Shown: positions 27,797 to 37,565, counted from the stretch's first letter. The stretch is DNA of 64,000 nt from Erwinia persicina (GCF_014838825.1 NZ_JACYMO010000014.1:1-64000), one strand, 5' to 3'. Program-made: numbers and translations. Notes: a model not told the origin generated them from the letters alone.

Positions 27797-27837
27797 AAAA
27801 AAGCGGAGACTGCCGGCCGGTTTGCTCCGGCCGGCAG
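27797..27837 (-). terminator. Rho-independent terminator of tyrB
   Basis: The 11-bp stem ctgccggccgg / ccggccggcag lies 5 bases after the tyrB stop. The minus strand continues into a TTTTTT run (complement at 27797-27803) after a few intervening bases. Confidence 0.75.
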
Positions 27838-27842
27838 GGGGA

Positions 27843-29036
27843 TTACATCACGGCGGCCATCGCTTCTGCGACCTGACGCACATTGTTATGGTTCAGACCG
27901 GCGATGCAGATACGGCCGCTGGCAATCAGGTAGATACCGAACTCATTACGCAGCCGATCCACCTGCGCCGCGCTGAGGCCGGTGTAGCTAAACATCCCGC
28001 GCTGCTGCAGCAGATAGTCGAAGTTTTTACCCGGCACGGCCAGGCTCAGCCCTTCCACCAGCGCCTGACGCATCGCCAGAATACGCGTGCGCATGGCTTC
28101 CACTTCTGCCAGCCAGCTGGCTTTCAGCTCAGGATTATTCAGCACGCAGGAGACCACCTGCGCACCAAAGTTAGGCGGGCTGGAGTAGTTACGGCGCACG
28201 GTTGCCTTCAGCTGACCCAGCACGCGGGAGGCTTCCTCCGCATCATCGCAGACGATCGACAGGCCGCCTACACGTTCACCGTACAGGGAGAAAATTTTCG
28301 AGAACGAGTTACTGACCAGCGCTGGCAGGCCCGCCGCCGCTATCGCCCGGATGGCGTAAGCGTCCTCTTCCATGCCTGCGCCAAAGCCCTGATAGGCGAT
28401 GTCGAGGAACGGGATCAGCTCGCGTGATTGCAGCACGGCGGTCACTTCATCCCACTGGGCATCGGTCAGATCGGCACCGGTCGGGTTATGGCAGCAGGGA
28501 TGCAGCAGAACGATGCTCTGTGCAGGCAGCGTATGCAGCTTTTCCAGCAGTGCCGTAAATTTCACACCGTTGGTCTCTGCGTCATACCACGGGTAGGTGT
28601 TCACCGTAAAACCGGCACCGGCGAAGATGGCGATGTGGTTTTCCCAGGTCGGATCGCTGACCCACACCTGGGAATTCGGGAAGTAATACTTCAGGAAGTC
28701 CGCACCCACTTTCAACGCGCCTGACCCACCCAGCGTCTGGATGGTGGCAATGCGCCCCGCTTTCAGCACCGGATGTTCCGCGCCAAACAGCAGCGGGGCG
28801 ATGGCGCTGCGGTAAGGCGGCAGACCTTCCATCGGCAGGTAGAGTGAAGCGCTCTGTGGCTGCGCGTTCAGCAACGCTTCCGCGTCGGCCACCGCCTTCA
28901 TCTGCGGGATCACGCCCTGGGCGTCGTAGTACAGACCAATGCTCAGGTTCACCTTGTGCGCCCGGCTGTCCTGCTTGAAGGTCTCCATCAGGGAGAGAAT
29001 AGGGTCGCCAGCATAGGCATCAACGTTTTGAAACAC
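27843..29036 (-). CDS. tyrB: Aromatic amino acid aminotransferase
   Basis: About 397 residues; a PLP-dependent fold-type I enzyme making tyrosine, phenylalanine and other amino acids from keto acids. The PLP lysine is Lys247 in [29 protein letters not shown] and [21 protein letters not shown] follow the E. coli protein closely. I chose the GTG at 29036, which gives [11 protein letters not shown] as in E. coli and has GGAG 9 bases upstream. An ATG five codons earlier (29051) would contain that ribosome binding site. In E. coli alr lies just upstream; here a YitT-type gene does. Confidence 0.97.
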   Translation of the reverse strand: MFQNVDAYAGDPILSLMETFKQDSRAHKVNLSIGLYYDAQGVIPQMKAVADAEALLNAQPQSASLYLPMEGLPPYRSAIAPLLFGAEHPVLKAGRIATIQTLGGSGALKVGADFLKYYFPNSQVWVSDPTWENHIAIFAGAGFTVNTYPWYDAETNGVKFTALLEKLHTLPAQSIVLLHPCCHNPTGADLTDAQWDEVTAVLQSRELIPFLDIAYQGFGAGMEEDAYAIRAIAAAGLPALVSNSFSKIFSLYGERVGGLSIVCDDAEEASRVLGQLKATVRRNYSSPPNFGAQVVSCVLNNPELKASWLAEVEAMRTRILAMRQALVEGLSLAVPGKNFDYLLQQRGMFSYTGLSAAQVDRLRNEFGIYLIASGRICIAGLNHNNVRQVAEAMAAVM

Positions 29037-29110
29037 GGTGCACGTCTCCATTAAATAATCAGTGATATCCTTCGACGCCCCGGCGGACGTCGCGGTCAGT
29101 TCAGGCAGGG

Positions 29111-29728
29111 CTAAACGGCGTAGCGGCCCGGACGATGGTTCATCGCAATAATCAGATTCAGCACCACGGCCCCCGCCACAGAAGCAATGAGCATTTCGCG
29201 CGACACCACAAACAGCGATGCCAGTACCACGCAGGTATCCACCGCCATTTGCAGCTTTCCGGCACGGATCCCGTAGCGGTCCTGCAGCCAGAGCGCCAGG
29301 ATATTGATCCCACCCAGGCTGGCCTTATGGCGAAATAACACTATAAACCCAATCCCCATCACCACGTTACCGAACAGTGTCGCATAAAAGGGATCCAGCG
29401 CGGAAAAATGGATGAATAAGGGGTGCAGGTGGCTGAACAGCGACACCAGCGCCACGGCGGAGAAGGTTTTGACCGTGAACGCCCAGCCCATACGTTTTAC
29501 CGCCAGCCAGTAAAACGGAATGTTGATCAGAAAAAAGGCGAGGCCAAAGGTGGTCTTGCTCAGATAGCTGATCAGAAAGGCGATACCGGCGGTACTGCCG
29601 GTCAGCGCTCCGGCCTGCTTCAATAGTGTGACGCCAAAGGAGACCATCAGCGTCCCGAGCAGGATAGCCAGCACATCTTCCAGCAGCGTGTGGGGGATTT
29701 TTACGAATGGTGGTGCGACGTTATCCAT
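29111..29728 (-). CDS. YitT/DUF161 family membrane protein
   Basis: The 205-residue inner-membrane protein has five or six hydrophobic segments (about 16-36, 46-64, 66-90, 110-133 and 155-195). It has the family patterns [27 protein letters not shown] and [26 protein letters not shown]. The function is unknown. It lies downstream of and in the same direction as an Lrp-type regulator gene, with 255 bases between. The pair occupies the interval that holds alr in E. coli. Confidence 0.85.
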   Translation of the reverse strand: MDNVAPPFVKIPHTLLEDVLAILLGTLMVSFGVTLLKQAGALTGSTAGIAFLISYLSKTTFGLAFFLINIPFYWLAVKRMGWAFTVKTFSAVALVSLFSHLHPLFIHFSALDPFYATLFGNVVMGIGFIVLFRHKASLGGINILALWLQDRYGIRAGKLQMAVDTCVVLASLFVVSREMLIASVAGAVVLNLIIAMNHRPGRYAV

Positions 29729-29983
29729 TGGATTGATTCTCTGGTGATGATTGCTCTGTTAATAGCTGAATACATTGCAAAAATCGCACCAGGACTTCGG
29801 CTGCAAGCGTAACCCGCAGGAGCCAAAACATTAACCCATTGAATAACGGAAATTTTATATATCGACATCGCGCATAAAACGAGGGCTATTCCGTTACTTC
29901 GCGCATATCAGCACACTTAATCACGCGGATTACGCATGAAAGCCATTGTTCACGCACAAAAACGGGGCAGTCAGCGCACCGTT

Positions 29984-30466
29984 TTAGCGCAGCGGCGTTT
30001 CGTTTACCGACATGATGCCATTCTCTTTCAGACGGTTAAGCACCACCGACGTTTTCACATGCGACACGCTCTGATGCCCGGCGACCAGCTGGCTGATCAG
30101 CGCGCTCAGACCGGGCAGGTCTGCCACCGCCACTTTCAGCAGGTAGTCGGCATCCCCGGTGGTTTTGTAGGCATCGACAATGGCGGGTTGCTCTGCAACC
30201 ATGCGGTGGAAGCTTTCGACGTAGTCGGCCGTGTGGTTGATCAGCCGGACTTCGATCAGGCCAATCATGCCCAGGCCAACGGCATCCGGCGACAGCCGGG
30301 CGTGGTAGCCGAGGATCAACCCGGCCTGCTCCAGGGTAATGCGGCGGCGGGAGCACTGGGAAGCCGACAGCTTCACAATATCACTCAGTTCCTGGTTCGT
30401 CAGGCGGCCATTGGCTTCCAGTAACGTCAGTATTTTAAGGTCAAAATCATCAATCTGGGTCATCAT
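29984..30466 (-). CDS. Lrp/AsnC family transcriptional regulator
   Basis: 160 residues, with an N-terminal winged helix-turn-helix (FDLKILTLLEANGRLTNQEL..LSASQCSRRRITLEQAGLI) and a C-terminal RAM ligand-binding domain (TTGDADYLLKVAVADLPGLSALI). Such proteins sense amino acids and often control a neighbouring transporter or catabolic gene. The YitT-type gene downstream and tyrB are candidate targets. A second ATG is at 30463. The copy resembles Lrp-like regulators but is not Lrp itself. Confidence 0.92.
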   Translation of the reverse strand: MMTQIDDFDLKILTLLEANGRLTNQELSDIVKLSASQCSRRRITLEQAGLILGYHARLSPDAVGLGMIGLIEVRLINHTADYVESFHRMVAEQPAIVDAYKTTGDADYLLKVAVADLPGLSALISQLVAGHQSVSHVKTSVVLNRLKENGIMSVNETPLR

Positions 30467-30568
30467 TCATCCATGCCGGTGTCAGTTCAGGCGACTGCTG
30501 ACAGACAGATAACCGCATTCATGGCGTTGTTGTCCAACACTATTTTACGATGGCCGGGGTGGGCGTCA

Positions 30569-30597
30569 GGGGCAACCGGGAGAAGAGTCGCCCCTGC
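30569..30597. repeat. Dispersed intergenic hairpin element, copy 2
   Basis: ggggcaac-cgggagaaga-gtcgcccc, then tgc, is a stem with one mismatch. It lies downstream of the dnaB stop and shares the accggga segment and the cccctgc tail with copy 1. Confidence 0.55.
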
Positions 30598-30661
30598 ACT
30601 ATCAGGTGGGCAAACACTGATGCGGCGACCGACTTGGCTATCGGCCGACCACAGAGTGGTG

Positions 30662-32089
30662 TTATTCGTCGTCGTACTGCGGACCGGCATAGTTGTCAAA
30701 GCGTGACCACTGGCCGTTAAAGGTCAGGCGCACGGTTCCGATGGGGCCGTTACGCTGTTTACCGATGATGATCTCAGCAATGCCTTTATGCTCGCTGTTC
30801 TCCTCATACACCTCATCGCGGTAGATAAACATGATCAGGTCAGCATCCTGCTCAATGGAGCCGGATTCACGCAGGTCGGAGTTAATCGGCCGCTTATTGC
30901 TGCGCTGCTCCAGGGAACGGTTGAGCTGCGACAGCGCAACCACCGGTACCTGCAGCTCTTTCGCCAGCGCTTTAAGCGAGCGCGAAATTTCCGCAATTTC
31001 CAGCGTACGGTTATCGGACAGCGCTGGCACGCGCATCAGCTGCAGGTAGTCGATCATAATCAGGCTTAAGCCGCCGTGCTCACGGAAAATGCGGCGCGCG
31101 CGGGAGCGGACGTCGGTGGGGGTCAGGCCGGAAGAATCATCGATGTACATGTTCTTCTTCTCCATCATGATCCCCATGGTGCTGGAGATACGTGCCCAGT
31201 CCTCGTCATCCAGCTGTCCGGTGCGGATACGCGTCTGATCCACGCGGGACATGGACGCCAGCATACGCATCATGATTTGTTCACCGGGCATCTCCAGGCT
31301 GAAAATCAGCACCGGCTTGTCCTGTTCCATGGCGGCATTTTCACACAGGTTCATGGCGAAGGTGGTTTTACCCATCGACGGACGCGCCGCCACGATAATC
31401 AGGTCGGAGCGCTGAAGCCCGGCGGTTTTCTTGTTCAGGTCGCCATAGCCGGTATCCACGCCGGTGACGCCGTTCTGCGGCGTCTGGTAAAGAGCCTCGA
31501 TGCGCTCAATAGTCGATTCAAGGATCTGATCGACGCTTTTCGGCCCTTCATCTTTATTGGCACGGCTTTCAGCAATCTGAAAGACGCGGGTCTCGGCCAG
31601 ATCAAGCAGATCTTCACTGGTGCGGCCCTGCGGATCGTAGCCTGCGTCGGCAATCTCGTTGGCGACTGAGATCATCTCACGCACCACTGCGCGTTCACGG
31701 ACGATATCCGCATACGCGCCGATGTTGGCGGCGCTTGGCGTATTTTTGGATAGCTCGGCCAGGTAGGCAAAGCCGCCCACCATACTCAGTTCACCCTTCG
31801 TTTCCATCGACTCGGACAGGGTGATCAGGTCGATGGGTTTCCCCAACTCCAGCAGTCGCTGCATCTCTGCGAAGATCATCCGGTGCGGACGGCTGAAGAA
31901 GTCTTTCGCCACCACGCGCTCGGCAACGTTATCCCAGCGTTCGTTATCCAGCATTAAACCGCCCAACACCGACTGTTCAGCTTCCAGCGAGTGCGGAGGC
32001 AGCTTCAGACCTTCCATCTGGCGGTCACGCGGCTCACGGTTCTCAGCGGATTTTTCGTAGGATTTGTTGGTGGGTTTATTTCCTGCCAT
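30662..32089 (-). CDS. dnaB: Replicative DNA helicase
   Basis: About 475 residues; the hexameric fork helicase. It has an N-terminal domain (LPPHSLEAEQSVLGGLMLDNERW), a RecA-like domain with Walker A ARPSMGKTTF and the conserved LIMIDYLQLM. The C-terminus FDNYAGPQYDDE is identical to that of E. coli. I chose the ATG at 32089, giving MAGNKPTNKS as in E. coli; an upstream ATG (32128) adds 13 unmatched residues. It is divergent from qorA with about 100 bases between the starts. Confidence 0.98.
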   Translation of the reverse strand: MAGNKPTNKSYEKSAENREPRDRQMEGLKLPPHSLEAEQSVLGGLMLDNERWDNVAERVVAKDFFSRPHRMIFAEMQRLLELGKPIDLITLSESMETKGELSMVGGFAYLAELSKNTPSAANIGAYADIVRERAVVREMISVANEIADAGYDPQGRTSEDLLDLAETRVFQIAESRANKDEGPKSVDQILESTIERIEALYQTPQNGVTGVDTGYGDLNKKTAGLQRSDLIIVAARPSMGKTTFAMNLCENAAMEQDKPVLIFSLEMPGEQIMMRMLASMSRVDQTRIRTGQLDDEDWARISSTMGIMMEKKNMYIDDSSGLTPTDVRSRARRIFREHGGLSLIMIDYLQLMRVPALSDNRTLEIAEISRSLKALAKELQVPVVALSQLNRSLEQRSNKRPINSDLRESGSIEQDADLIMFIYRDEVYEENSEHKGIAEIIIGKQRNGPIGTVRLTFNGQWSRFDNYAGPQYDDE

Positions 32090-32190
32090 AGTGATGCGAT
32101 ACCAAAAATCTTGTGGGGGGACGCGCAAGTATACCCGTTTGCATGGCTGCCGTCCTCCCCCTCATCGCGGCGAAATCCACAGGAGTGAAC

Positions 32191-33171
32191 ATGGCGAAAC
32201 GTATACAAATCAGCCAGCACGGCGCACCCGAAGTGATGCACCTGGTCGAGTTTGATGTGCCCGATCCGGCCCCGGGCGAAGTGCAGGTTGAGAACAAAGC
32301 GATTGGCATTAACTATATTGATACCTACGTCCGCTGCGGCTTGTATCCGTCTCCGCTCCCTGGCGGACTGGGCACCGAAGCGGCCGGCGTGGTAACCCGC
32401 GTTGGTGAGGGCGTCAGCGTGCTGAAGCCGGGCGATCGCGTGGTGTATGCTCAGTCAGCGCTCGGGGCTTACAGCGAGGTTCACAACGTGCCGGTGGATA
32501 AGGTAGCGCTGCTGCCCGATGTCATCTCCTTTGAGCAGGCGGCTGCCTCATTTCTGAAGGGGCTGACGGTGCATTATCTGCTGCGTCAGACCTATGTGGT
32601 ACAGCCCGACGAGGTGTTCCTGTTTCATGCCGCTGCCGGTGGCGTCGGGCTGATTGCCTGCCAGTGGGCGAAGGCGCTCGGCGCGCATCTGATCGGGACG
32701 GTCGGCTCGGCAGAGAAAGCTCAACTGGCGAAAAATGCCGGTGCCTGGGCAACAATTAACTATCGTGAAGAAGATATTGCCGCACGCGTCAGCGAACTGA
32801 CGCACGGCAAGAAACTGCGCGTGGTGTATGACTCGGTCGGTAAAGACACCTGGGAAGCCTCGCTCGACTGTCTGCAACGTCGCGGCCTGATGGTCAGCTT
32901 TGGCAACGCTTCCGGCCCGGTGACCGGCGTCAACCTGGCGATCCTGAATCAGAAAGGCTCCCTGTATGTCACCCGGCCCTCGCTGAACGGCTATATCACC
33001 ACCCGTGATGCGCTGGTGCAGGCCAGTAACGAGCTGTTTTCGCTGATCGCCAGCCGGGCCATCAAAGTGGATGTGCCGGAAGCACAGAAGTTCGCCCTCG
33101 CCGATGCGCAGCATGCGCACCAGGTATTGGAAGGGCGCGGCACTCAGGGTTCAAGCCTGCTGATCCCGTAA
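32191..33171 (+). CDS. qorA: Quinone oxidoreductase, NADPH-dependent
   Basis: The 326-residue zinc-free medium-chain reductase has AKRIQISQHGAPEVM at the N-terminus, the NADPH-binding glycine motif AAAGGVGLIACQWAK and the quinone reductase pattern GINYIDTYVRCGLYP. No zinc-ligand cysteines are present. The start at 32191 has AGGAG 6 bases upstream; an earlier ATG at 32113 adds residues unlike the family. It is divergent from dnaB, as in E. coli. Confidence 0.96.
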   Translation: MAKRIQISQHGAPEVMHLVEFDVPDPAPGEVQVENKAIGINYIDTYVRCGLYPSPLPGGLGTEAAGVVTRVGEGVSVLKPGDRVVYAQSALGAYSEVHNVPVDKVALLPDVISFEQAAASFLKGLTVHYLLRQTYVVQPDEVFLFHAAAGGVGLIACQWAKALGAHLIGTVGSAEKAQLAKNAGAWATINYREEDIAARVSELTHGKKLRVVYDSVGKDTWEASLDCLQRRGLMVSFGNASGPVTGVNLAILNQKGSLYVTRPSLNGYITTRDALVQASNELFSLIASRAIKVDVPEAQKFALADAQHAHQVLEGRGTQGSSLLIP

Positions 33172-33183
33172 GCCACAAATAGT

Positions 33184-33213
33184 AAGGGCCTCCCGAAGGA
33201 GGCCCTTTTTCTT
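33184..33213 (+). terminator. Rho-independent terminator of qorA
   Basis: The perfect stem aagggcctcc-cgaa-ggaggccctt is followed by a T-rich tract. It lies 12 bases after the stop. The next 180 bases to pspG are AT-rich and show no gene. Confidence 0.93.
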
Positions 33214-33396
33214 TCTTTTTTATTGTTCGCACTGAGTGTAGGGTCAGCGGCGATGAATACGTGTTGATTCAGTGAAACCATCCTGGCAGAATTCATAAGT
33301 AAAAAATATGTTTAATTGCAAAATGGCACTAAGCAATTTTCTGTGATGTGATCCACGCCGCATTACGCCGCTAAAAAAATCTACAACTCGTTGATA

Positions 33397-33630
33397 TTAC
33401 CGGGATAGCCACGGTTTTTCCTTCACCGCAGGCTTGCGGAATGCACGATATAACCACACGCCAGCGACCGCCAGCAGCAGCCAGGGCAACAATTTAATAA
33501 CAATCGCGAATAACCCGCCAACGACCATCACCACGGTGGCGACCAGCAGCGCCGCGATGATACCCAGCAGCGAAATACCGGTCAGCAGCAGCATCATAAA
33601 AAAGCCGATGACAAACAGGATCTCTAACAT
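33397..33630 (-). CDS. pspG: Phage shock protein G
   Basis: The 77-residue inner-membrane protein starts MLEILFVIGFFMMLLLTGIS, with two or three hydrophobic segments and a basic tail (FRKPAVKEKPWLSR). It closely follows E. coli PspG and belongs to the envelope-stress response. GGAG lies 9 bases before the ATG. A sigma-54 promoter is visible upstream, as expected for a PspF target. The position between qorA and dusA is conserved. Confidence 0.94.
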   Translation of the reverse strand: MLEILFVIGFFMMLLLTGISLLGIIAALLVATVVMVVGGLFAIVIKLLPWLLLAVAGVWLYRAFRKPAVKEKPWLSR

Positions 33631-33669
33631 ATTGGTACGCTCCAGAAAAAGGAATTCTGAAGGAGTTAT

Positions 33670-33685
33670 TACAAGAAACGTGCCA
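33670..33685 (-). promoter_or_regulatory. Sigma-54 promoter of pspG
   Basis: The minus strand reads TGGCACG-TTTC-TTGTA, against the consensus TGGCACG-N4-TTGCA. The -12 element is about 40 bases before the pspG start, giving a leader of about 29 bases. PspF binding sites would lie further upstream, before dusA's end. Confidence 0.85.
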
Positions 33686-33727
33686 GGACGGCAGGAAATC
33701 TAACTTATTGAAAGTTAAGGAAGGAGT

Positions 33728-33757
33728 TCACCAGGCCGGTTTGAAACCTGGTGAATT
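33728..33757. repeat. Inverted repeat between dusA and pspG
   Basis: ttcaccagg and cctggtgaa flank ccggtttgaaa. No T run follows on the minus strand. It could end dusA transcription or take part in PspF control; the sequence does not decide. Confidence 0.4.
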
Positions 33758-33787
33758 TAATCATCAATTAGTGAAATTTTGACGATG

Positions 33788-34783
33788 TTATACGCTGGCT
33801 GGCACCCTGTCCGCGACCAGCTGTAAGGCCTTTTCGACGACATCAACGCCCGCGCCCGGTTTATGAGCGTTTTCGCTCAGGTACCGACGCCACTGGCGTG
33901 CCCCGGGAATGCCCTGGAACAGGCCCAGCATATGGCGGGTCACATGGCCGAGCCAGGTGCCGTTCGCCAGCTCCCGCTCTATGTACGGATACATCGCCCG
34001 CACCACCGCGACAGAGTCCACCATCGGGGCACTGCTGCCGAAAATCATCTGATCCACCTGCCCAAGCAGGCCAGGATTCTGGTAGGCTTCGCGCCCCATC
34101 ATCACCCCGTCCAGATGTTGTAAATGCAGTCGGGCCTCCTCCAGCGTTTTAACCCCGCCATTAAGCGACAGCGTCAGCTGCGGGAAGTCACGCTTGAGCT
34201 GATAAACACGCTCATAGTCGAGCGGCGGGATCTCGCGGTTCTCTTTCGGGCTGAGGCCGGAAAGCCAGGCTTTGCGGGCGTGGATAATAAACGTCTCACA
34301 GCCGCCCTGCTCCGCAACGCGCCGGATGAAATCGCACAGGAATTCATAGCTGTCCTGGTCGTCAATGCCGATACGGGTTTTTACCGTAACCGGGATCGAT
34401 ACCACGTCGCGCATCGCCTTGATGCAGTCAGCAACCAGCTGCGCCTCACCCATCAGGCAGGCACCAAAACGGCCATTCTGCACGCGATCCGACGGGCAGC
34501 CTACGTTGAGGTTCACCTCGTTGTAGCCCCGCTCTTCAGCCAGCTTCGCACACTGCGCCAGCGCCGCCGGGTCGCTACCGCCCAGTTGCAGGGCGACAGG
34601 CTGCTCCTCAGGACTCCAGGCCAGGTAGTCACCTTTGCCGTGTATGATCGCGCCGGTGGTGACCATTTCGGTGTACAGCAGCGTCTGCCGCGTCAGCTGG
34701 CGGTGGAAGTAACGACAGTGACGATCGGTCCAGTCGAGCATCGGGGCGATGGAAAAACGATGTGCAGGGTATGTTTCGGTCAT
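33788..34783 (-). CDS. dusA: tRNA-dihydrouridine(20/20a) synthase
   Basis: 331 residues; an FMN enzyme that reduces uridine 20/20a in tRNA. It has a TIM barrel with [18 protein letters not shown] at the start, the catalytic loop [44 protein letters not shown] and the helical C-terminus [25 protein letters not shown] placed the start at 34783 ([14 protein letters not shown]); the open frame continues upstream for 79 codons with no family match. In E. coli the gene follows zur; here another gene lies between. Confidence 0.96.
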   Translation of the reverse strand: MTETYPAHRFSIAPMLDWTDRHCRYFHRQLTRQTLLYTEMVTTGAIIHGKGDYLAWSPEEQPVALQLGGSDPAALAQCAKLAEERGYNEVNLNVGCPSDRVQNGRFGACLMGEAQLVADCIKAMRDVVSIPVTVKTRIGIDDQDSYEFLCDFIRRVAEQGGCETFIIHARKAWLSGLSPKENREIPPLDYERVYQLKRDFPQLTLSLNGGVKTLEEARLHLQHLDGVMMGREAYQNPGLLGQVDQMIFGSSAPMVDSVAVVRAMYPYIERELANGTWLGHVTRHMLGLFQGIPGARQWRRYLSENAHKPGAGVDVVEKALQLVADRVPASV

Positions 34784-34977
34784 GAAAAGCGCTAACTCTG
34801 TATCAGAAAAGGGAGGCGATATTGTGCGCAATGATAGCACGGCGGTGGGAGATCCTGTAGCGGATGGCCTTTTTTTCCGGTCGTCCCTGCACAGGCTGCA
34901 CGGGTTACGCCGACAAAAAGATCGGCCCCTGCGTGACAGAAGGCGGCTGGAAAAGAATAGGACACCGACTGACGGGA

Positions 34978-35013
34978 AAACAGGCCGGCCTCTGCGTGTG
35001 CAAAGGCCGGCCC
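34978..35013 (-). terminator. Hairpin terminator after the TraF_2-type gene
   Basis: The minus strand reads GGCCGGCC..GGCCGGCC around a loop of about 13 bases, followed by TGTTTT. A second, weaker hairpin of the dispersed type (gccga-N8-tcggc) sits at 34909-34926. The rest of 34784-35027 shows no gene. Confidence 0.65.
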
Positions 35014-35027
35014 GCAGCAAAAACGGA

Positions 35028-36269
35028 TCAGAAGGTAAAGTTCAGTTGGGCAACGGCACCCCAGGTGTTGTCTTTACCGACCATTCCCGCCAGATCCAGA
35101 TGCACCTTGTTAAACGGTAACAGGCCAAAACCGCCGGTGAAAACATCGGTGTCGTTGGACTTCACGTCGGCACGGTAACCGGCACGCAGCTGCAGCCAGT
35201 CCAGCAGGCGGTACTCTGCACCCACGGCAGCATACTGGCTGTCATCCTGCGTTTTGAAGCGTTTGGTGGGGGTCAGGTCCACATCCAGCGCGGTGGTCAG
35301 GCGCTCGGTATGGAAGGAAACACCGGAGGTCACCAGCGGACGGATCTGGTAGGTATCTTTGTAACCGCTGACTTCTTTGGTATCGATATCCCGTGAGATC
35401 AGGTTCTGCGCACTCAGGCCCAGCGTCCAGTTGTCACCCAGGTCGGTTGAGGCCCCGGCATCGATGTTGAAACCAGTGTTGGTGTTTTTGTAGTTGCCGT
35501 TGGTGAAGTCGGACTTGTCATAGCTGTAAACCGAGGCGCTGTAGTTATACAGAGTGGTTTTTTGCAGCTTTGGCGTCACGCCCAGTGACACTGGCTGGCC
35601 AGCGATATCAAACTCGTGGGCTACCGCAATCCCCATGTCGTAGACGACGGCAGCACGCCCCAGTCCTTCAGAGGTCAGCCTGTCCTGATCCCCCGGCAGC
35701 GGGATGCGGGTTCCATCCGCCACTTCCTGTAAATAATCGATATCACTTTGGGTCACATTTGCCACCACTGATGCCGTGCCATAGGCTTTGGTGACAAACG
35801 CAAAAGGCAGAACCTCATTCGGCACCGTGACCGCAAACGCCGCCCCGGCCTTTGCCCAGGCTTTTTCGCCCTGGATCTCCCGCAGGCGGTTGGCTAAATC
35901 TCCTGCTGCACCCTGCAGGCGTGGAATATCGTTGGGGAAGACAAAGTTATTCGCCAGGTCCTTATATCCATCCACGGCATCCGTCAGATCATCCACTTTA
36001 TCGACCAGCTTGCCCTTATCGCTGATCTGCGCACCGACAGCAGGCAGAACAATACTCACCGAGTCTTCCGGCAGGGCTTTGGTCATCAGAGCCGGGTTGG
36101 CCAGCACTGCCGAACCATAAGAGGACGAGGCCACGCCGGTTCCCCCCATGGCATCATTGCGGGCATCAAAATAGTTACCGGCAGCCAGGCCACTGAGTGG
36201 TGCCAGCAGCAGAGCGGGCAAGACGACCGGACGGTAAAAACCGCTGAGTGCATTAAATTTATGTGCCAT
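35028..36269 (-). CDS. Outer-membrane beta-barrel of the TraF_2/PF13729 (conjugal transfer TraF-like) family
   Basis: About 413 residues. A signal peptide ([22 protein letters not shown]) is followed by [30 protein letters not shown]. Alternating-hydrophobicity strands then run to an end in aromatic QLNFTF, typical of outer-membrane barrels. The FadL-like start (DAMGGTG) and family resemblance support a plasma-membrane-remote barrel, annotated elsewhere as conjugal transfer protein TraF. There are no other conjugation genes here, so a role in conjugation is unlikely. I chose the ATG at 36269; the frame upstream lacks a signal peptide at its own start. It is inserted between dusA and zur. Confidence 0.78.
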   Translation of the reverse strand: MAHKFNALSGFYRPVVLPALLLAPLSGLAAGNYFDARNDAMGGTGVASSSYGSAVLANPALMTKALPEDSVSIVLPAVGAQISDKGKLVDKVDDLTDAVDGYKDLANNFVFPNDIPRLQGAAGDLANRLREIQGEKAWAKAGAAFAVTVPNEVLPFAFVTKAYGTASVVANVTQSDIDYLQEVADGTRIPLPGDQDRLTSEGLGRAAVVYDMGIAVAHEFDIAGQPVSLGVTPKLQKTTLYNYSASVYSYDKSDFTNGNYKNTNTGFNIDAGASTDLGDNWTLGLSAQNLISRDIDTKEVSGYKDTYQIRPLVTSGVSFHTERLTTALDVDLTPTKRFKTQDDSQYAAVGAEYRLLDWLQLRAGYRADVKSNDTDVFTGGFGLLPFNKVHLDLAGMVGKDNTWGAVAQLNFTF

Positions 36270-36418
36270 TGACCCGAAACCCACCATAGATAATGAAAAA
36301 GAAAATGCGTAAAAAACGCATAACTGAATGCCTGAATAATGAACATAAAGGCGACATTTCATTGCTGTGAATTAAGAGAAGATGAGTGGGCTTATCAGGT
36401 CATTGCCATTTTCTTAAT

Positions 36419-36436
36419 CTGTTATCATGCTAACAG
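36419..36436. promoter_or_regulatory. Inverted repeat upstream of the TraF_2-type gene
   Basis: ctgtta-tcatgc-taacag has perfect 6-bp arms. It sits about 150 bases upstream of the leftward TraF_2-type gene. It resembles metalloregulator sites in outline but its spacing does not fit the Zur consensus. Confidence 0.35.
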
Positions 36437-36689
36437 TTGAACGTTCTGCATCTGTTATTCCAATGCCAAACGCAACGAGCCCTATGCAAAAGGTAGACAC
36501 GAAGCTTAAGCAGCGCAAATAAGATTAGCCCGACTGAATCATTATTGACTGGCCCTGGCACCCGGATGCCAATGGTTAAATTTTCTTTATCTTATGCGCT
36601 TATCAGCAATACCATTCTTTTCTGGAGTGCAACCTTTCCTCCCTTCGCCCCGGCGGCTGCCGGAAGGCACGACTCGGTGTTTTGTTACA

Positions 36690-36708
36690 GATGTGATAAA
36701 ATAACATC
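36690..36708. promoter_or_regulatory. Zur-type box at the zur promoter
   Basis: gatgtgataaaataacatc is a near-perfect 19-bp palindrome, close to the Zur pattern GATGTTATAATATAACATC (recalled consensus). It lies 23 bases before the zur start, where binding would block the promoter. The rest of 36437-36689 shows no gene. Confidence 0.6.
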
Positions 36709-36731
36709 CTGTTATGGCCTGAGGGGGAACA

Positions 36732-37247
36732 ATGAATATGACCAGCGCTGAAAAAATCCTGTCGCAGGCGGAAGCCATCTGTCAGGAACGCAGTGTGCGC
36801 CTGACGCCGCAGCGGCTTGAAGTATTGCGGCTGATGAGTGAGCAGAATGGGGCGATCAGTGCCTATGATTTGCTCGATCTTCTGCGCCACTCCGAGCCTC
36901 AGGCGAAACCCCCCACCATTTACCGGGCGCTGGATTTTTTGCTGGAACAGGGTTTTATCCACCGCGTGGAGTCGACCAACAGCTATGTTGTCTGCCACCA
37001 TTTTGAAGAACCCTCGCACACCTCAGCCATGCTGATTTGCGATCGCTGTGGGTCAGTGACGGAACAGCACGCCGATGGGGTGGAAGACATATTGAAATCG
37101 CTGGCCCTGAAAACCGGTTTTACCCTGGCTCACAGCGTTATAGAAGCACATGGTTTCTGTCAGCAATGTGGGGAAATCGAAGCCTGCACTCATCCGGATG
37201 CGTGCCAGCACGATCATACCGTGCAGGGAAAAAAGCGCGGACGCTAG
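36732..37247 (+). CDS. zur: Zinc uptake regulator (Fur family)
   Basis: The 171-residue repressor has a winged helix (residues about 20-85, RLTPQRLEVLRLM..PTIYRALDFLLEQGFIHRVE), Zn ligands around CHHFEEPSHT (88-97), and two CxxC pairs at Cys103/106 and Cys143/146. The tail is rich in His and Cys (ACTHPDACQHDH). It represses zinc-uptake genes when zinc is plentiful. GAGGGGGAAC precedes the start. Unlike E. coli, where dusA is next, a TraF_2-type barrel gene is divergent to it. Confidence 0.96.
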   Translation: MNMTSAEKILSQAEAICQERSVRLTPQRLEVLRLMSEQNGAISAYDLLDLLRHSEPQAKPPTIYRALDFLLEQGFIHRVESTNSYVVCHHFEEPSHTSAMLICDRCGSVTEQHADGVEDILKSLALKTGFTLAHSVIEAHGFCQQCGEIEACTHPDACQHDHTVQGKKRGR

Positions 37248-37355
37248 CAAGAAAAAGTGAAGGACGGTACAGGAAGTACGGGGGGAGAACTGCGGAATAA
37301 GGGTTGGCACAGTCCTTGTGCCGGGTAGGAGCCTGGAGCTTAACGTACCGCTGTA

Positions 37356-37565
37356 TTACCAGCGATGGTCGTTACGTGTTTCCCAGTCTTTCAATTCTTT
37401 TTCGGCCTGATCTTTCTGATAGCCGTAACGCTCCTGAATTTTACCCACTAACTGATCGCGTTTACCTTCAACCACGGTCAGGTCATCGTCAGTCAGCTTA
37501 CCCCATTGTTCTTTCACTTTACCTTTAAACTGTTTCCAGTTACCGCCGGCTTCGTCTTTATTCAT
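37356..37565 (-). CDS. yjbJ: CsbD-family stress protein
   Basis: The 69-residue soluble protein MNKDEAGGNWKQFKGKVKEQ... with KLTDDDLTVVEGKRDQLVGKIQERYGYQKDQAEKE matches the CsbD family and E. coli YjbJ over its whole length. YjbJ is abundant in stationary phase and under stress; its function is unknown. The context zur-yjbJ-dinF is conserved. About 215 bases upstream of it hold no gene. Confidence 0.95.
   Translation of the reverse strand: MNKDEAGGNWKQFKGKVKEQWGKLTDDDLTVVEGKRDQLVGKIQERYGYQKDQAEKELKDWETRNDHRW

Noticed and set aside
34784-35027. A small gene between dusA and the TraF_2-type gene
   Set aside because: The open frame there is only the unmatched upstream extension of dusA. The sequence consists of hairpins instead.
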